A stretch of DNA of 64,000 nucleotides from Acinetobacter nosocomialis (GTDB lineage: Bacteria > Pseudomonadota > Gammaproteobacteria > Pseudomonadales > Moraxellaceae). The notes under the pieces are model-generated. The model saw nothing but the letters and a program-made list of their open reading frames with translations. It was not told where the DNA came from and made no database searches. Every line of letters starts with the position of its first letter. Positions within the stretch are counted from its first letter, which is position 1. Made by a program: the position numbers and the translations under genes. Shown one piece after another: positions 18,333-26,411 of this stretch. The stretch lies in assembly GCA_025736915.1 (NCBI GenBank), contig CP107049.1, positions 2,604,001 to 2,668,000 on the forward strand. The letters run 5' to 3'.

Positions 18333-19853
18333 ATGTCTGATTTTCTGATTGATGAAGAATTACTTGCTGCCATAGATATGGGGTCGAACAGTTTTCACCT
18401 TGCAATTGCACGGGTAGATCACGGTGAAGTTAAAAAAGTGGCTTCAATGTCAGAAAAAGTACAGCTTGCGGCTGGTCTTGATGAAAATAAAAATTTAACA
18501 GAAGCAGCACAACAACGTGGATTAGCATGTTTAGCTCGTTTTGTGGGACGTTTAAGTTCTGTTCAACCCAATCGTTTAAGAATTGTGGCAACCAATGCTT
18601 TACGTCAGGCTAAAAATGGCCATGAATTTATTCAAAAAGCCGCTGAAATTTTACCCAAACCTATTGAAATTATTGCTGGTCGTGAAGAAGCACGACTGAT
18701 TTACCTTGGTGTATCTCACACGATGGCTAACGGTGGACGTCGTTTAGTTGTGGATATTGGTGGGGGATCTACCGAGTTTATTATTGGCGAAGAGTTTGAG
18801 CCAATTTATACCGAATCATTACAAATGGGATGTGTAGCTTATACAAAAGCCTATTTTGCTGATGGTGAAATCACACAAAAAGCATTCGATAAGGCAGTAG
18901 TTGCTGCCCGTAAAGAACTTTCAGCAATCGCAACGACTTATAAGATGGAAGGTTGGGATACTGTTGTTGGTTCAAGTGGAACTATTAAAGCCTGTCGTCA
19001 AATTATGGTGAATATGGGGTTAAGTGACGAGCAAGAAAATGTCACTCGTGAAGGCCTCTATAAACTTAAAGATAAGTTACTTAAGTTCAAAAATATTTCT
19101 GAAATTGATTTTGAAGGACTTCGAGAAGACCGACGAGCAGTTTTGCCAGCCGGATTGGCAATTTTGTACGCAGTTTTTGAAGTATTAGAAATTGAACATT
19201 TGGCATATTCTGATGGTGCATTGCGTGAAGGTGTGATGTATGACCTGTTAGGTCGTTTTAAACATGAAGATATCCGAGATCGTAGTGTACAGGCCTTAAT
19301 GGGGCGCTATAACGCTGATCCGAAACAAGCAGAGCGAGTTGTAAATACAGCTCAACAGTTATTTGATGGTGTGGCAAAACCACTTAATTTAACGAGTGAA
19401 GACAGTGACTTACTGCGCCGTGCTGCATATTTGCATGAAATTGGTTTAGCAATAAGTCATGGTGGTTACCATCGTCATGGTGCTTATTTATTACAGCATT
19501 CTGATATTCCAGGTTTCTCACAAATTGATCAAAACCATCTTTCACATTTGGTTGCTCATCATCGCCGCAAATTACGTAATGACGTAAAAAATGAAGTTTT
19601 AAAGGCTGGCGGTTATAAATTACTTTACTTAAGTTTATTACTTCGCCTTGCAGTTTTACTCAACCATAGTCGCAGTGATCAGATGCTTCCTGCCATTGAA
19701 TTGACCATCGTAAATGATCAACAATGGCAGCTTAGTGTTTCTGGTGATGCCAAACAATGGCCATTGTTAGTTGCCGACTTGCATGATGAGCAAGAGCAGT
19801 TTAAGCATTGGGACATTGAATTGAATATTCAGTCGGAAAAATTTATCGATTAA
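18333..19853 (+). CDS. ppx: Exopolyphosphatase (Ppx/GppA family)
   Basis: 506 residues from ATG 18333; an in-frame GTG at 18306 would add nine poorly conserved residues. The ASKHA-type phosphate loops are LAAIDMGSNSFHLAIARV near the start and RLVVDIGGGSTEFIIGEE near residue 145. The catalytic region GREEARLIYLGV and the later VGSSGTIKACRQIM follow, with a C-terminal HD-like domain including AAYLHEIGLAISHGGYHRH. It removes terminal phosphates from polyphosphate; family members also hydrolyse pppGpp. ppk is not adjacent in the window. accA follows after 18 bases in the same frame. Confidence 0.94.
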   Translation: MSDFLIDEELLAAIDMGSNSFHLAIARVDHGEVKKVASMSEKVQLAAGLDENKNLTEAAQQRGLACLARFVGRLSSVQPNRLRIVATNALRQAKNGHEFIQKAAEILPKPIEIIAGREEARLIYLGVSHTMANGGRRLVVDIGGGSTEFIIGEEFEPIYTESLQMGCVAYTKAYFADGEITQKAFDKAVVAARKELSAIATTYKMEGWDTVVGSSGTIKACRQIMVNMGLSDEQENVTREGLYKLKDKLLKFKNISEIDFEGLREDRRAVLPAGLAILYAVFEVLEIEHLAYSDGALREGVMYDLLGRFKHEDIRDRSVQALMGRYNADPKQAERVVNTAQQLFDGVAKPLNLTSEDSDLLRRAAYLHEIGLAISHGGYHRHGAYLLQHSDIPGFSQIDQNHLSHLVAHHRRKLRNDVKNEVLKAGGYKLLYLSLLLRLAVLLNHSRSDQMLPAIELTIVNDQQWQLSVSGDAKQWPLLVADLHDEQEQFKHWDIELNIQSEKFID

Positions 19854-19871
19854 AGGGATAATATTCGACCT

Positions 19872-20693
19872 ATGAAAAAAGCTACTCAGTCCAAAGCGTG
19901 GACAACGGTTCAAATTGCACGTCATCCTGATCGTCCGCAGTTTCTAGATTATGTCGGTGAAATCTTTACAGAGTTTGATGCCTTGCATGGTGATCGTTTG
20001 TTTGGTGACGATGGTGCGATGGTAGGTGGTCTTGCTCGTTTTGACGGTCAACCTGTGATGGTCATTGGACAACACCGTGGTCGTAGTACCCGTGAAAAAT
20101 TAAAGCATAACTTTGGTATGGCGAACCCAGAAGGTTACCGTAAATCTCAGCGTTTATTAGATATGGCTGAGCGTTTTAATCTTCCGGTGTTCACGTTTAT
20201 TGATACGATGGGTGCATACCCAGGTGTTGGTGCTGAAGAACGTGGACAAGCTGAAGCAATTGCTACTAGCCTTGCTCAACTTTCAAGTTTGAAAGTTCCT
20301 GTTGTTGCAACAGTACTCGGTGAAGGTGGTTCTGGTGGTGCTTTGGGTATTGGTGTTGCAGACCGAGTAATTATGTTATCGCATAGTATTTATTCTGTGA
20401 TTTCACCAGAAGGTTGTGCTTCTATTTTATGGAAGACTGCTGAAAAAGCAGCTCAAGCGAGTGAAGCTTTAGGTTTAACAGCAGATAAACTACAATCTCT
20501 AGGTATTGTTGAATATGTAGTAGATGAAGGTGAAGGGGCTCATTTAAACCCTGAGCGTGTTATGCAAAACCTAAAAGTGGTTTTGAAGCAAGCTTTGGAA
20601 GAGTTGCTACCAATGGATGCAAATGAACGATGCGAAGCACGTTATCAACGTTTAATGAAGTTTGGCAGCGAAAATTTAGGCATCACGTCTTAA
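19872..20693 (+). CDS. accA: Acetyl-CoA carboxylase carboxyltransferase subunit alpha, short form
   Basis: 273 residues. The crotonase-fold carboxyltransferase core is intact: [72 protein letters not shown] and [14 protein letters not shown]. It pairs with AccD (elsewhere) to make malonyl-CoA, the first step of fatty-acid synthesis. E. coli AccA has 319 residues; here the roughly 50-residue N-terminal helical region is missing. It cannot be recovered upstream because the ppx stop codon lies in the same frame 18 bases earlier. The end overlaps tilS by 64 bases. Confidence 0.95.
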   Translation: MKKATQSKAWTTVQIARHPDRPQFLDYVGEIFTEFDALHGDRLFGDDGAMVGGLARFDGQPVMVIGQHRGRSTREKLKHNFGMANPEGYRKSQRLLDMAERFNLPVFTFIDTMGAYPGVGAEERGQAEAIATSLAQLSSLKVPVVATVLGEGGSGGALGIGVADRVIMLSHSIYSVISPEGCASILWKTAEKAAQASEALGLTADKLQSLGIVEYVVDEGEGAHLNPERVMQNLKVVLKQALEELLPMDANERCEARYQRLMKFGSENLGITS

Positions 20694-22030
20694 AGCAGGC
20701 TCAAGAGTTTTCAGAAAATAGTTCTTTTCTTATTGGATGTAGTGGTGGCATGGATTCAATGCTACTACTACATTTAATGGCTCAAATTTTCCCTCAAAAG
20801 ATCCGAGCAATTTACATTGATCATCAACTGCAAAAACAAAGTGCAGAATGGGGGGAATTTGTTGCCAGTCAGTCAACAAATTTAAATATTCCTTATATTA
20901 TTCAAAAAGTTCAGATTTCAGATGGGAATCTGGAAGCTCAAGCACGTCAAGCACGTTATCAAGCTTATCAGCAACATTTACAAGACAATGAAATTCTATT
21001 GCTTGCTCATCATCAGCAAGATCAGGCCGAAACAGCTATTTTACGTTTATTGTCAGGTACAGGTGTAGATGGACTTGCTGCGATGCAAGCCATTGATTAC
21101 CGTGAAAGCATGACAATTTGGCGCCCTTTTTTGGATCTAACACGTGAGCAAATCGCTTTTTGGACTGCTCAGCTTGAAGTTAAGTATATTGATGATCCAA
21201 TGAACTATGATACCCATTATGACCGTGTGTGGTGTCGTGAAGAGCTTTGGCCATTTTTAACAAAACGATTTCCAAAAATGCAGCAGGCGCTGAGTCGAAC
21301 CAGTTATCTCATGCAGGATGCTTCCGAAATTTTAGAAGAAGTTTTGAAAGCCGATTTAAAGCATTGTGGAACGGCTAAATGCTTGGATTTAATTAAACTA
21401 TTAGATTTGTCATATGCCCGTCAACGTCAATTACTTTCTGCATGGATGAAGGGTGATGGGCAATATCGGCCCGCATTTGAAATGGTCGAGCGCTTAAAGA
21501 CTGAAGTTATTGAATCTAAGTCAGATGCTCAAGCCGCTTTACATTGGAATCAGTTTTACTATGTTCGTTATCAAAATATACTCTATAGGTTAAGTAAACA
21601 GCTTTATCTTGCTGAAATTTTAAATCCAGTTGAAGCTGAACTCGGGCATGCATTTAAATTAGAAGAAAAATGGCAGGGAGCTTCTGGAAGTTTTCATATT
21701 CTGCCTAAAGAAATTGGTTTAAGTCATTCTTTATTAAATAAAGAATTAAAAATAATTCGACGTCAAGGCGGTGAAAAAGTCCATTTATATGGTCGTGTTG
21801 GACAATGGACATTAAAAAAAGCAATTCAAGAGGCACATATTTTGCCTTGGCTTCGTCATACAATTCAAATATTAGTCATAGATAATGTTATGCTTGGGGT
21901 TTTTACACCGAAAGGATTTTGGTTGGCTCAGTCTCCGTATTGTGAGCAAGGAGGATGGCAACCAGATTTAATTTCTCATTCTTGTGATCTGGTAAATGGC
22001 GAATATGGTTATGACAAGTGCAGTAAATAG
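20630..22030 (+). CDS. tilS: tRNA(Ile)-lysidine synthetase
   Basis: 466 residues. The N-type ATP pyrophosphatase loop [18 protein letters not shown] lies at about 33-50, followed by IYIDHQLQ and [22 protein letters not shown], the TilS-specific block. A C-terminal domain for tRNA recognition ends the protein ([18 protein letters not shown] region near residue 380). It converts cytidine 34 of the CAU tRNA-Ile to lysidine so that AUA is read as isoleucine; it is essential in most bacteria. Its start lies 64 bases inside accA in another frame, and its end overlaps proC. No better start is visible. Confidence 0.93.
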   Translation: MRSTLSTFNEVWQRKFRHHVLKQAQEFSENSSFLIGCSGGMDSMLLLHLMAQIFPQKIRAIYIDHQLQKQSAEWGEFVASQSTNLNIPYIIQKVQISDGNLEAQARQARYQAYQQHLQDNEILLLAHHQQDQAETAILRLLSGTGVDGLAAMQAIDYRESMTIWRPFLDLTREQIAFWTAQLEVKYIDDPMNYDTHYDRVWCREELWPFLTKRFPKMQQALSRTSYLMQDASEILEEVLKADLKHCGTAKCLDLIKLLDLSYARQRQLLSAWMKGDGQYRPAFEMVERLKTEVIESKSDAQAALHWNQFYYVRYQNILYRLSKQLYLAEILNPVEAELGHAFKLEEKWQGASGSFHILPKEIGLSHSLLNKELKIIRRQGGEKVHLYGRVGQWTLKKAIQEAHILPWLRHTIQILVIDNVMLGVFTPKGFWLAQSPYCEQGGWQPDLISHSCDLVNGEYGYDKCSK

Positions 22031-22841
22031 TAATATCTGTTTTATTGGTGGTGGTAATATGGCCCAAGCGTTGATCGGCGGGCTCATTTCAAGAGGTTTG
22101 CCGCCAACACGTATTACCGTTTCAGATCCAGTTGAACAAATCCGTCATTTATTACAAGAAAAAGAAGTTCATGTAACACAAGATAATGTAGCTGCAATTA
22201 AAAATGCAGATGTTGTAGTACTTGCTGTAAAACCACAGGTTTTAGCAAATGTTCTACGCCCGTTGAAAGGCTTATTATCGGATAAACTGGTTATTTCCAT
22301 TATTGCTGGTGCGGAAATTAAGACAATATCAAATCTTATTGATAGCGAACGAATTGTACGCGTTATGCCGAATACGCCAGCATTAGTTCAAACTGGCGCA
22401 CATGGTATTTATGCGACTGATGTAGTTGGTGCTTCAGACCGTGAATTAACGAGTCAAATTTTAGCAGCAACTGGTTTAACAATTTGGGTAAACTCCGAAG
22501 CTCAAATTGATGCGGTAACGGCAGTTTCAGGTTCAGGTCCAGCTTATTTCTTTTACCTCATGGAAAGTATGATCCGCGCAGGTAAAAATCTAGGGCTAGA
22601 TGAAAAAGTTGCAACTGCTTTAACACTTCAAACAGCATTAGGTGCGGCTCAAATGGCAATTACGAGTTCAAATACTCCGTCTGAACTACGTAAAAATGTG
22701 ACTTCACCGAATGGTACAACACAAGCTGCACTTGAAGTTTTTGATCGTGCACAAATCTCTCAAAATATTCAATCTGCATTAGCTGCTGCACAGAAACGTA
22801 GCCAAGAATTGGCTCAAGAACTGAGTGACAGTGCAAAATAG
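22011..22841 (+). CDS. proC: Pyrroline-5-carboxylate reductase
   Basis: 276 residues from ATG 22011; in-frame ATGs at 21996 and 22005 are alternatives, all inside the end of tilS, and none has a strong Shine-Dalgarno. The NAD(P)-binding motif is ICFIGGGNMAQALIGGL. Later signatures are VVLAVKPQVL, RVMPNTPALVQTGAHGIY and the family signature around AVSGSGPAYFFYLMESM and TSPNGTTQAALEVF. It reduces pyrroline-5-carboxylate to proline in the cytoplasm. YggT follows after 21 bases, the common proC-yggT pairing. Confidence 0.95.
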   Translation: MTSAVNSNICFIGGGNMAQALIGGLISRGLPPTRITVSDPVEQIRHLLQEKEVHVTQDNVAAIKNADVVVLAVKPQVLANVLRPLKGLLSDKLVISIIAGAEIKTISNLIDSERIVRVMPNTPALVQTGAHGIYATDVVGASDRELTSQILAATGLTIWVNSEAQIDAVTAVSGSGPAYFFYLMESMIRAGKNLGLDEKVATALTLQTALGAAQMAITSSNTPSELRKNVTSPNGTTQAALEVFDRAQISQNIQSALAAAQKRSQELAQELSDSAK

Positions 22842-22862
22842 CTTTAATAGGATAAGACAACT

Positions 22863-23432
22863 ATGGGTGCAAATTCTGCGCTAATTTTTGGAATTTTAAT
22901 TAACGTTGCGATTTTATTGGTCTTTTTCCGGTTCTTAATGCAATTGGCGGCAGTAAGTCCTTATAATCCTGTGGTTTTATCGACAGTAAAGGCGACGAAG
23001 ATTGTTGATATTTTTGGCCGTATTTTTCCAACAGTCGCAAAAGGCCGGTTCAATTTAGCTGCGTTAGTTCTTTTAATTATTTTATATTTACTGAAAATTT
23101 TCGGTGTGATGTATCTTTCAGGTTCAATGCCAAATAGTCCGATTCATTTAGTGATTCTGACATTTGTGACGATGATCCAAGACTTGATTCGTTTCTGCCG
23201 TTATTTAATTTTCGCGACAATCATTTTGAGCTGGGTGGTTATGTTCACTCAATCTCGTTCACCTTACATTGAGGTGATTCAAGATTTGGCAGAACCATTA
23301 TTAGCGCCGTTCCGTCGTTTACTACCTAATATGGGAATGATTGACTTATCACCAATTTTGGCTTTCTTGGCACTCTATATTGCCGAGATCTTAATGAATG
23401 AAGTCGCTAAAGTTCTTTTAACGGGACTGTAA
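22863..23432 (+). CDS. YggT-family integral membrane protein
   Basis: 189 residues, about four to five hydrophobic segments arranged as two YggT repeats: one around residues 8-75 (FFRFLMQLAAVSPYNPVV), one around 100-180 (LSWVVMFTQSRSPY then PLLAPFRRLLPNMGMIDLSP). This matches E. coli YggT (188 residues). Its role is not firmly known; osmotic-stress and division-site links have been suggested for homologues. Co-transcription with proC is likely, and a terminator shared with polA follows. Confidence 0.88.
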   Translation: MGANSALIFGILINVAILLVFFRFLMQLAAVSPYNPVVLSTVKATKIVDIFGRIFPTVAKGRFNLAALVLLIILYLLKIFGVMYLSGSMPNSPIHLVILTFVTMIQDLIRFCRYLIFATIILSWVVMFTQSRSPYIEVIQDLAEPLLAPFRRLLPNMGMIDLSPILAFLALYIAEILMNEVAKVLLTGL

Positions 23433-23443
23433 GTTAATGCAAT

Positions 23444-23474
23444 AAAAAAGGGCTGTTAATACAGCCCTTTTTTT
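23444..23474. terminator. Bidirectional terminator between yggT and polA
   Basis: The arms AAAAAAGGGCTGT (23444-23456) and ACAGCCCTTTTTTT (23461-23474) flank the loop TAAT. It serves both convergent genes. Confidence 0.92.
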
Positions 23475-23485
23475 ATTTCTGCTAA

Positions 23486-26257
23486 TTAATGGGCATCATC
23501 CCAGTTTTGTCCTTGTCCAACTTCAACCACTAAAGGCACGGAAATTTCGACAACGGATTCCATGACACTTGCGATTTGCTTAGAAAGTTCTTCGGCAATG
23601 TTTTGATCGGCTTCAAACACTAATTCATCGTGTACTTGAAGTAGTAGCTTTGCTTGATCTTTTGGCAAGATTTCATCAACTGCAATCATTGCAAGTTTAA
23701 TAATATCAGCCGCACTACCTTGCAAAGGTGCATTAATCGCAGCACGTTCAGCAGCCTTACGTACCATCACATTTCGTGCATCAATATCTGGTGTATATAG
23801 ACGACGGCCTAAAATGGTTTCAACAAAGCCTTGTTCCGATGCTACTTGGCGGGTACGTTGCATATATTCATAGATGCCAGGATAGCGTTGGAAATATTGC
23901 TTAATATAATTTTGCGACTCTTGACGTGTGAAGCCTAATTGACGAATTAAGCCAAATTCAGACATACCATAAAGTAGGCCAAAGTTAACGGCTTTCGCTT
24001 GACGACGTTGATCATTGGTCACATCTTCAATTGCAATACCTAATACTTCGGCAGCAGTACGGCGGTGAACGTCTTGTCCGTGCTGGAACGCATGTACTAA
24101 TGCTTCATCTTGAGAGAAATGAGCCATTAAACGAAGTTCAATTTGTGAGTAATCGGCAGCCAATAGTACTCGGCCTTCTGGTGCAATGAATGCTTTACGA
24201 ATTTGACGGCCAATTTGTCTACGAATTGGAATATTTTGTAAGTTCGGATCAGAAGAAGAGAGGCGGCCTGTTGCTGTGAGGGCTTGGTGATAACTCGTAT
24301 GTACACGATGCGTGTCGTTATGAGATTGCTCAACTAAACGGTCCGTATAGGTACTTTTAAGTTTCGCTAAACCGCGATGCTCTAGAATAATTTCCGCCAA
24401 AGGATGTTCAATTTTTTCTAAAACACTTTCACTGGTGCTGTATTGTCCGGTTGCAGTTTTTTTACCGCCTTTGATTCCTAATTTATCAAATAGTATTTCG
24501 CCGACTTGTTTAGGTGAAGCAATATTAAAAGTTTCATCTGCAATTTCCATAGCCTGATTTTCAAGGCCTTCCATGGTTTTTGCAAATTCAACACTTAATT
24601 TATCTAAGAATGCATGATCTAAACGAATACCATCTTCTTCCATGCCTGACAAAATGCGAGCAACAGGCATTTCGATGTTGTATAAAATATTTTCTAATTC
24701 AGGGTGTGCTTTGAGCTTATTTGAAAGAACTTCATATAAACGATAGGTCACGTGTGCATCTTCTGCTGCATAGTGAGCAGCAACTTCAATCTCAATTTGA
24801 TTGAAAGTCTTTTGTTTAGCCCCCTTACCAGCAATTTGTTCAAAAGTGGTGGTTAAGTGGCTTAAGTAGACACGAGCGACATCATCCATGCCGTGACGAG
24901 TCGCCGCTGCATTTAGTACATAAGATGCCAGCATGCTATCGAAATACCAGCCTTTAAGTTCTATACCGTGGTTTGCAAAAATGTGTGCATCATACTTGAG
25001 GTGATGACCAATTTTTTTAACTGCTTCATTTTCTAGCACAGGTTTAATTTGAGCCAGAACTTGTTCACGATTCAGCTGCTGCGGTGCATTTTCATAGTTA
25101 TGCGCTAAAGGCACATAGTATGCATCTTGTGCATCAAACGCGATTGAAAAACCAACCATCTCGGCAATACGGTAATCAAGACTTGTAGTCTCTGTATCAA
25201 TAGCAAAATGATCGGCATTTTGCATGCGTTGCCAGAGCTGATCCCATGCTTCTTGAGTTAAAACAGTATGATAATTTGCAGTCCCAAGCTGGTCATCTTG
25301 ACTAGTTAAGCTTGCTTGATCTTCGGTTTCTATAGATTCAGCAGGTTTAACTTCGTTTTGAACCACTGTCTGTGATGCTTGCTGCTTATAGCTTGAACTA
25401 TTTGGGTTGTTTGGATGATCAAGCGACTGTAATTGGTTTCTAAACTCAAGCTCAGTATAAAGATTACGCAGCGCTTCCACATTTGGATCGGTAAGCTTTA
25501 ATTCATGCCAATCAAGTTCTAAAGGAAGATCACACACAATACTGGCTAACTGGTGATCAAGCTTAATATTGTCCAAGTTATCTTTAATATTTTGGCTAAG
25601 TTTGCCTTTAAGTTGGTCTACATTGGCAATGATATTGTCTAAAGTGCCATATTCAGTCAGTAACTTGGCTGCTGTTTTTGCACCTACGCCAGGCACACCC
25701 ATGATGCCATCAGACGCATCGCCCATAAGGGTTAAGTAATCGATAATCTGATTTGGCCAAACACCAAACTTCTCAAATACCCCGTCGGTATCCATGACGC
25801 GATCTTTAAAGCTATCTTCAAGTTTTACATGGTCATTGACGAGCTGAGCCATGTCTTTATCTCCAGTTGAGATAAGTACATGATGGCCCTCGAGTACGGC
25901 ACGTTTAGCAAGTGTGCCGATAATGTCATCAGCTTCAGCACCAGGAAGACTATATAAAGGAATTCCTTGCGCTTTAATTAATGCATGCAAATATGGAATT
26001 TGTTGAGATAACTCTTCAGGCATGGTTGGGCGATCACCTTTATAAATAGGTGAAAGCTTATGACGGAAAGTTGGCTCAGGCGTATCAAAAATGACAGCCA
26101 TATGTGTTGGCTGCATACGGCGCATCAGTTTTTGAATTGCAGAAATTGCCCCACGTATTGCATTGGTATGTAACCCTGTAGAGGTCGTCAATGGTGGTAA
26201 TGCATGATATGCACGAAATAAAAAATAGGACCCATCAACCAAGACAAATGGTGGCAT
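23486..26257 (-). CDS. polA: DNA polymerase I
   Basis: 923 residues, three domains in order. The 5' nuclease (about 1-290) has FVLVDGSYFLFRAYHALP, AEADDIIGTLA and GDASDGIMGVPGVGAKTA. A low-complexity Ser/Gln/Glu linker lies at about 285-330. The 3'-5' exonuclease keeps its metal ligands in FAIDTETTSLDY and HYAAEDAHVTYRL, so proofreading should be active. The polymerase has motif A LLAADYSQIELRLMAHFS, motif B RRQAKAVNFGLLYGMSEFG and motif C LLLQVHDELVFE. It handles Okazaki primer removal and gap filling. It is monocistronic. Confidence 0.98.
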   Translation of the reverse strand: MPPFVLVDGSYFLFRAYHALPPLTTSTGLHTNAIRGAISAIQKLMRRMQPTHMAVIFDTPEPTFRHKLSPIYKGDRPTMPEELSQQIPYLHALIKAQGIPLYSLPGAEADDIIGTLAKRAVLEGHHVLISTGDKDMAQLVNDHVKLEDSFKDRVMDTDGVFEKFGVWPNQIIDYLTLMGDASDGIMGVPGVGAKTAAKLLTEYGTLDNIIANVDQLKGKLSQNIKDNLDNIKLDHQLASIVCDLPLELDWHELKLTDPNVEALRNLYTELEFRNQLQSLDHPNNPNSSSYKQQASQTVVQNEVKPAESIETEDQASLTSQDDQLGTANYHTVLTQEAWDQLWQRMQNADHFAIDTETTSLDYRIAEMVGFSIAFDAQDAYYVPLAHNYENAPQQLNREQVLAQIKPVLENEAVKKIGHHLKYDAHIFANHGIELKGWYFDSMLASYVLNAAATRHGMDDVARVYLSHLTTTFEQIAGKGAKQKTFNQIEIEVAAHYAAEDAHVTYRLYEVLSNKLKAHPELENILYNIEMPVARILSGMEEDGIRLDHAFLDKLSVEFAKTMEGLENQAMEIADETFNIASPKQVGEILFDKLGIKGGKKTATGQYSTSESVLEKIEHPLAEIILEHRGLAKLKSTYTDRLVEQSHNDTHRVHTSYHQALTATGRLSSSDPNLQNIPIRRQIGRQIRKAFIAPEGRVLLAADYSQIELRLMAHFSQDEALVHAFQHGQDVHRRTAAEVLGIAIEDVTNDQRRQAKAVNFGLLYGMSEFGLIRQLGFTRQESQNYIKQYFQRYPGIYEYMQRTRQVASEQGFVETILGRRLYTPDIDARNVMVRKAAERAAINAPLQGSAADIIKLAMIAVDEILPKDQAKLLLQVHDELVFEADQNIAEELSKQIASVMESVVEISVPLVVEVGQGQNWDDAH

Positions 26258-26411
26258 TGAACAATTCCTTAATTTGAATTAGGGGTATTTTACGTGAAAA
26301 CGGCTATGAATGCAGGATTATGATTTTTGCAGTATTTTGTATGTATAAATATACGCTTGTATTGGCTTGAAGTAAGATGACATGTAATGAAGGTGTCATA
26401 TTGCTAAGCCC

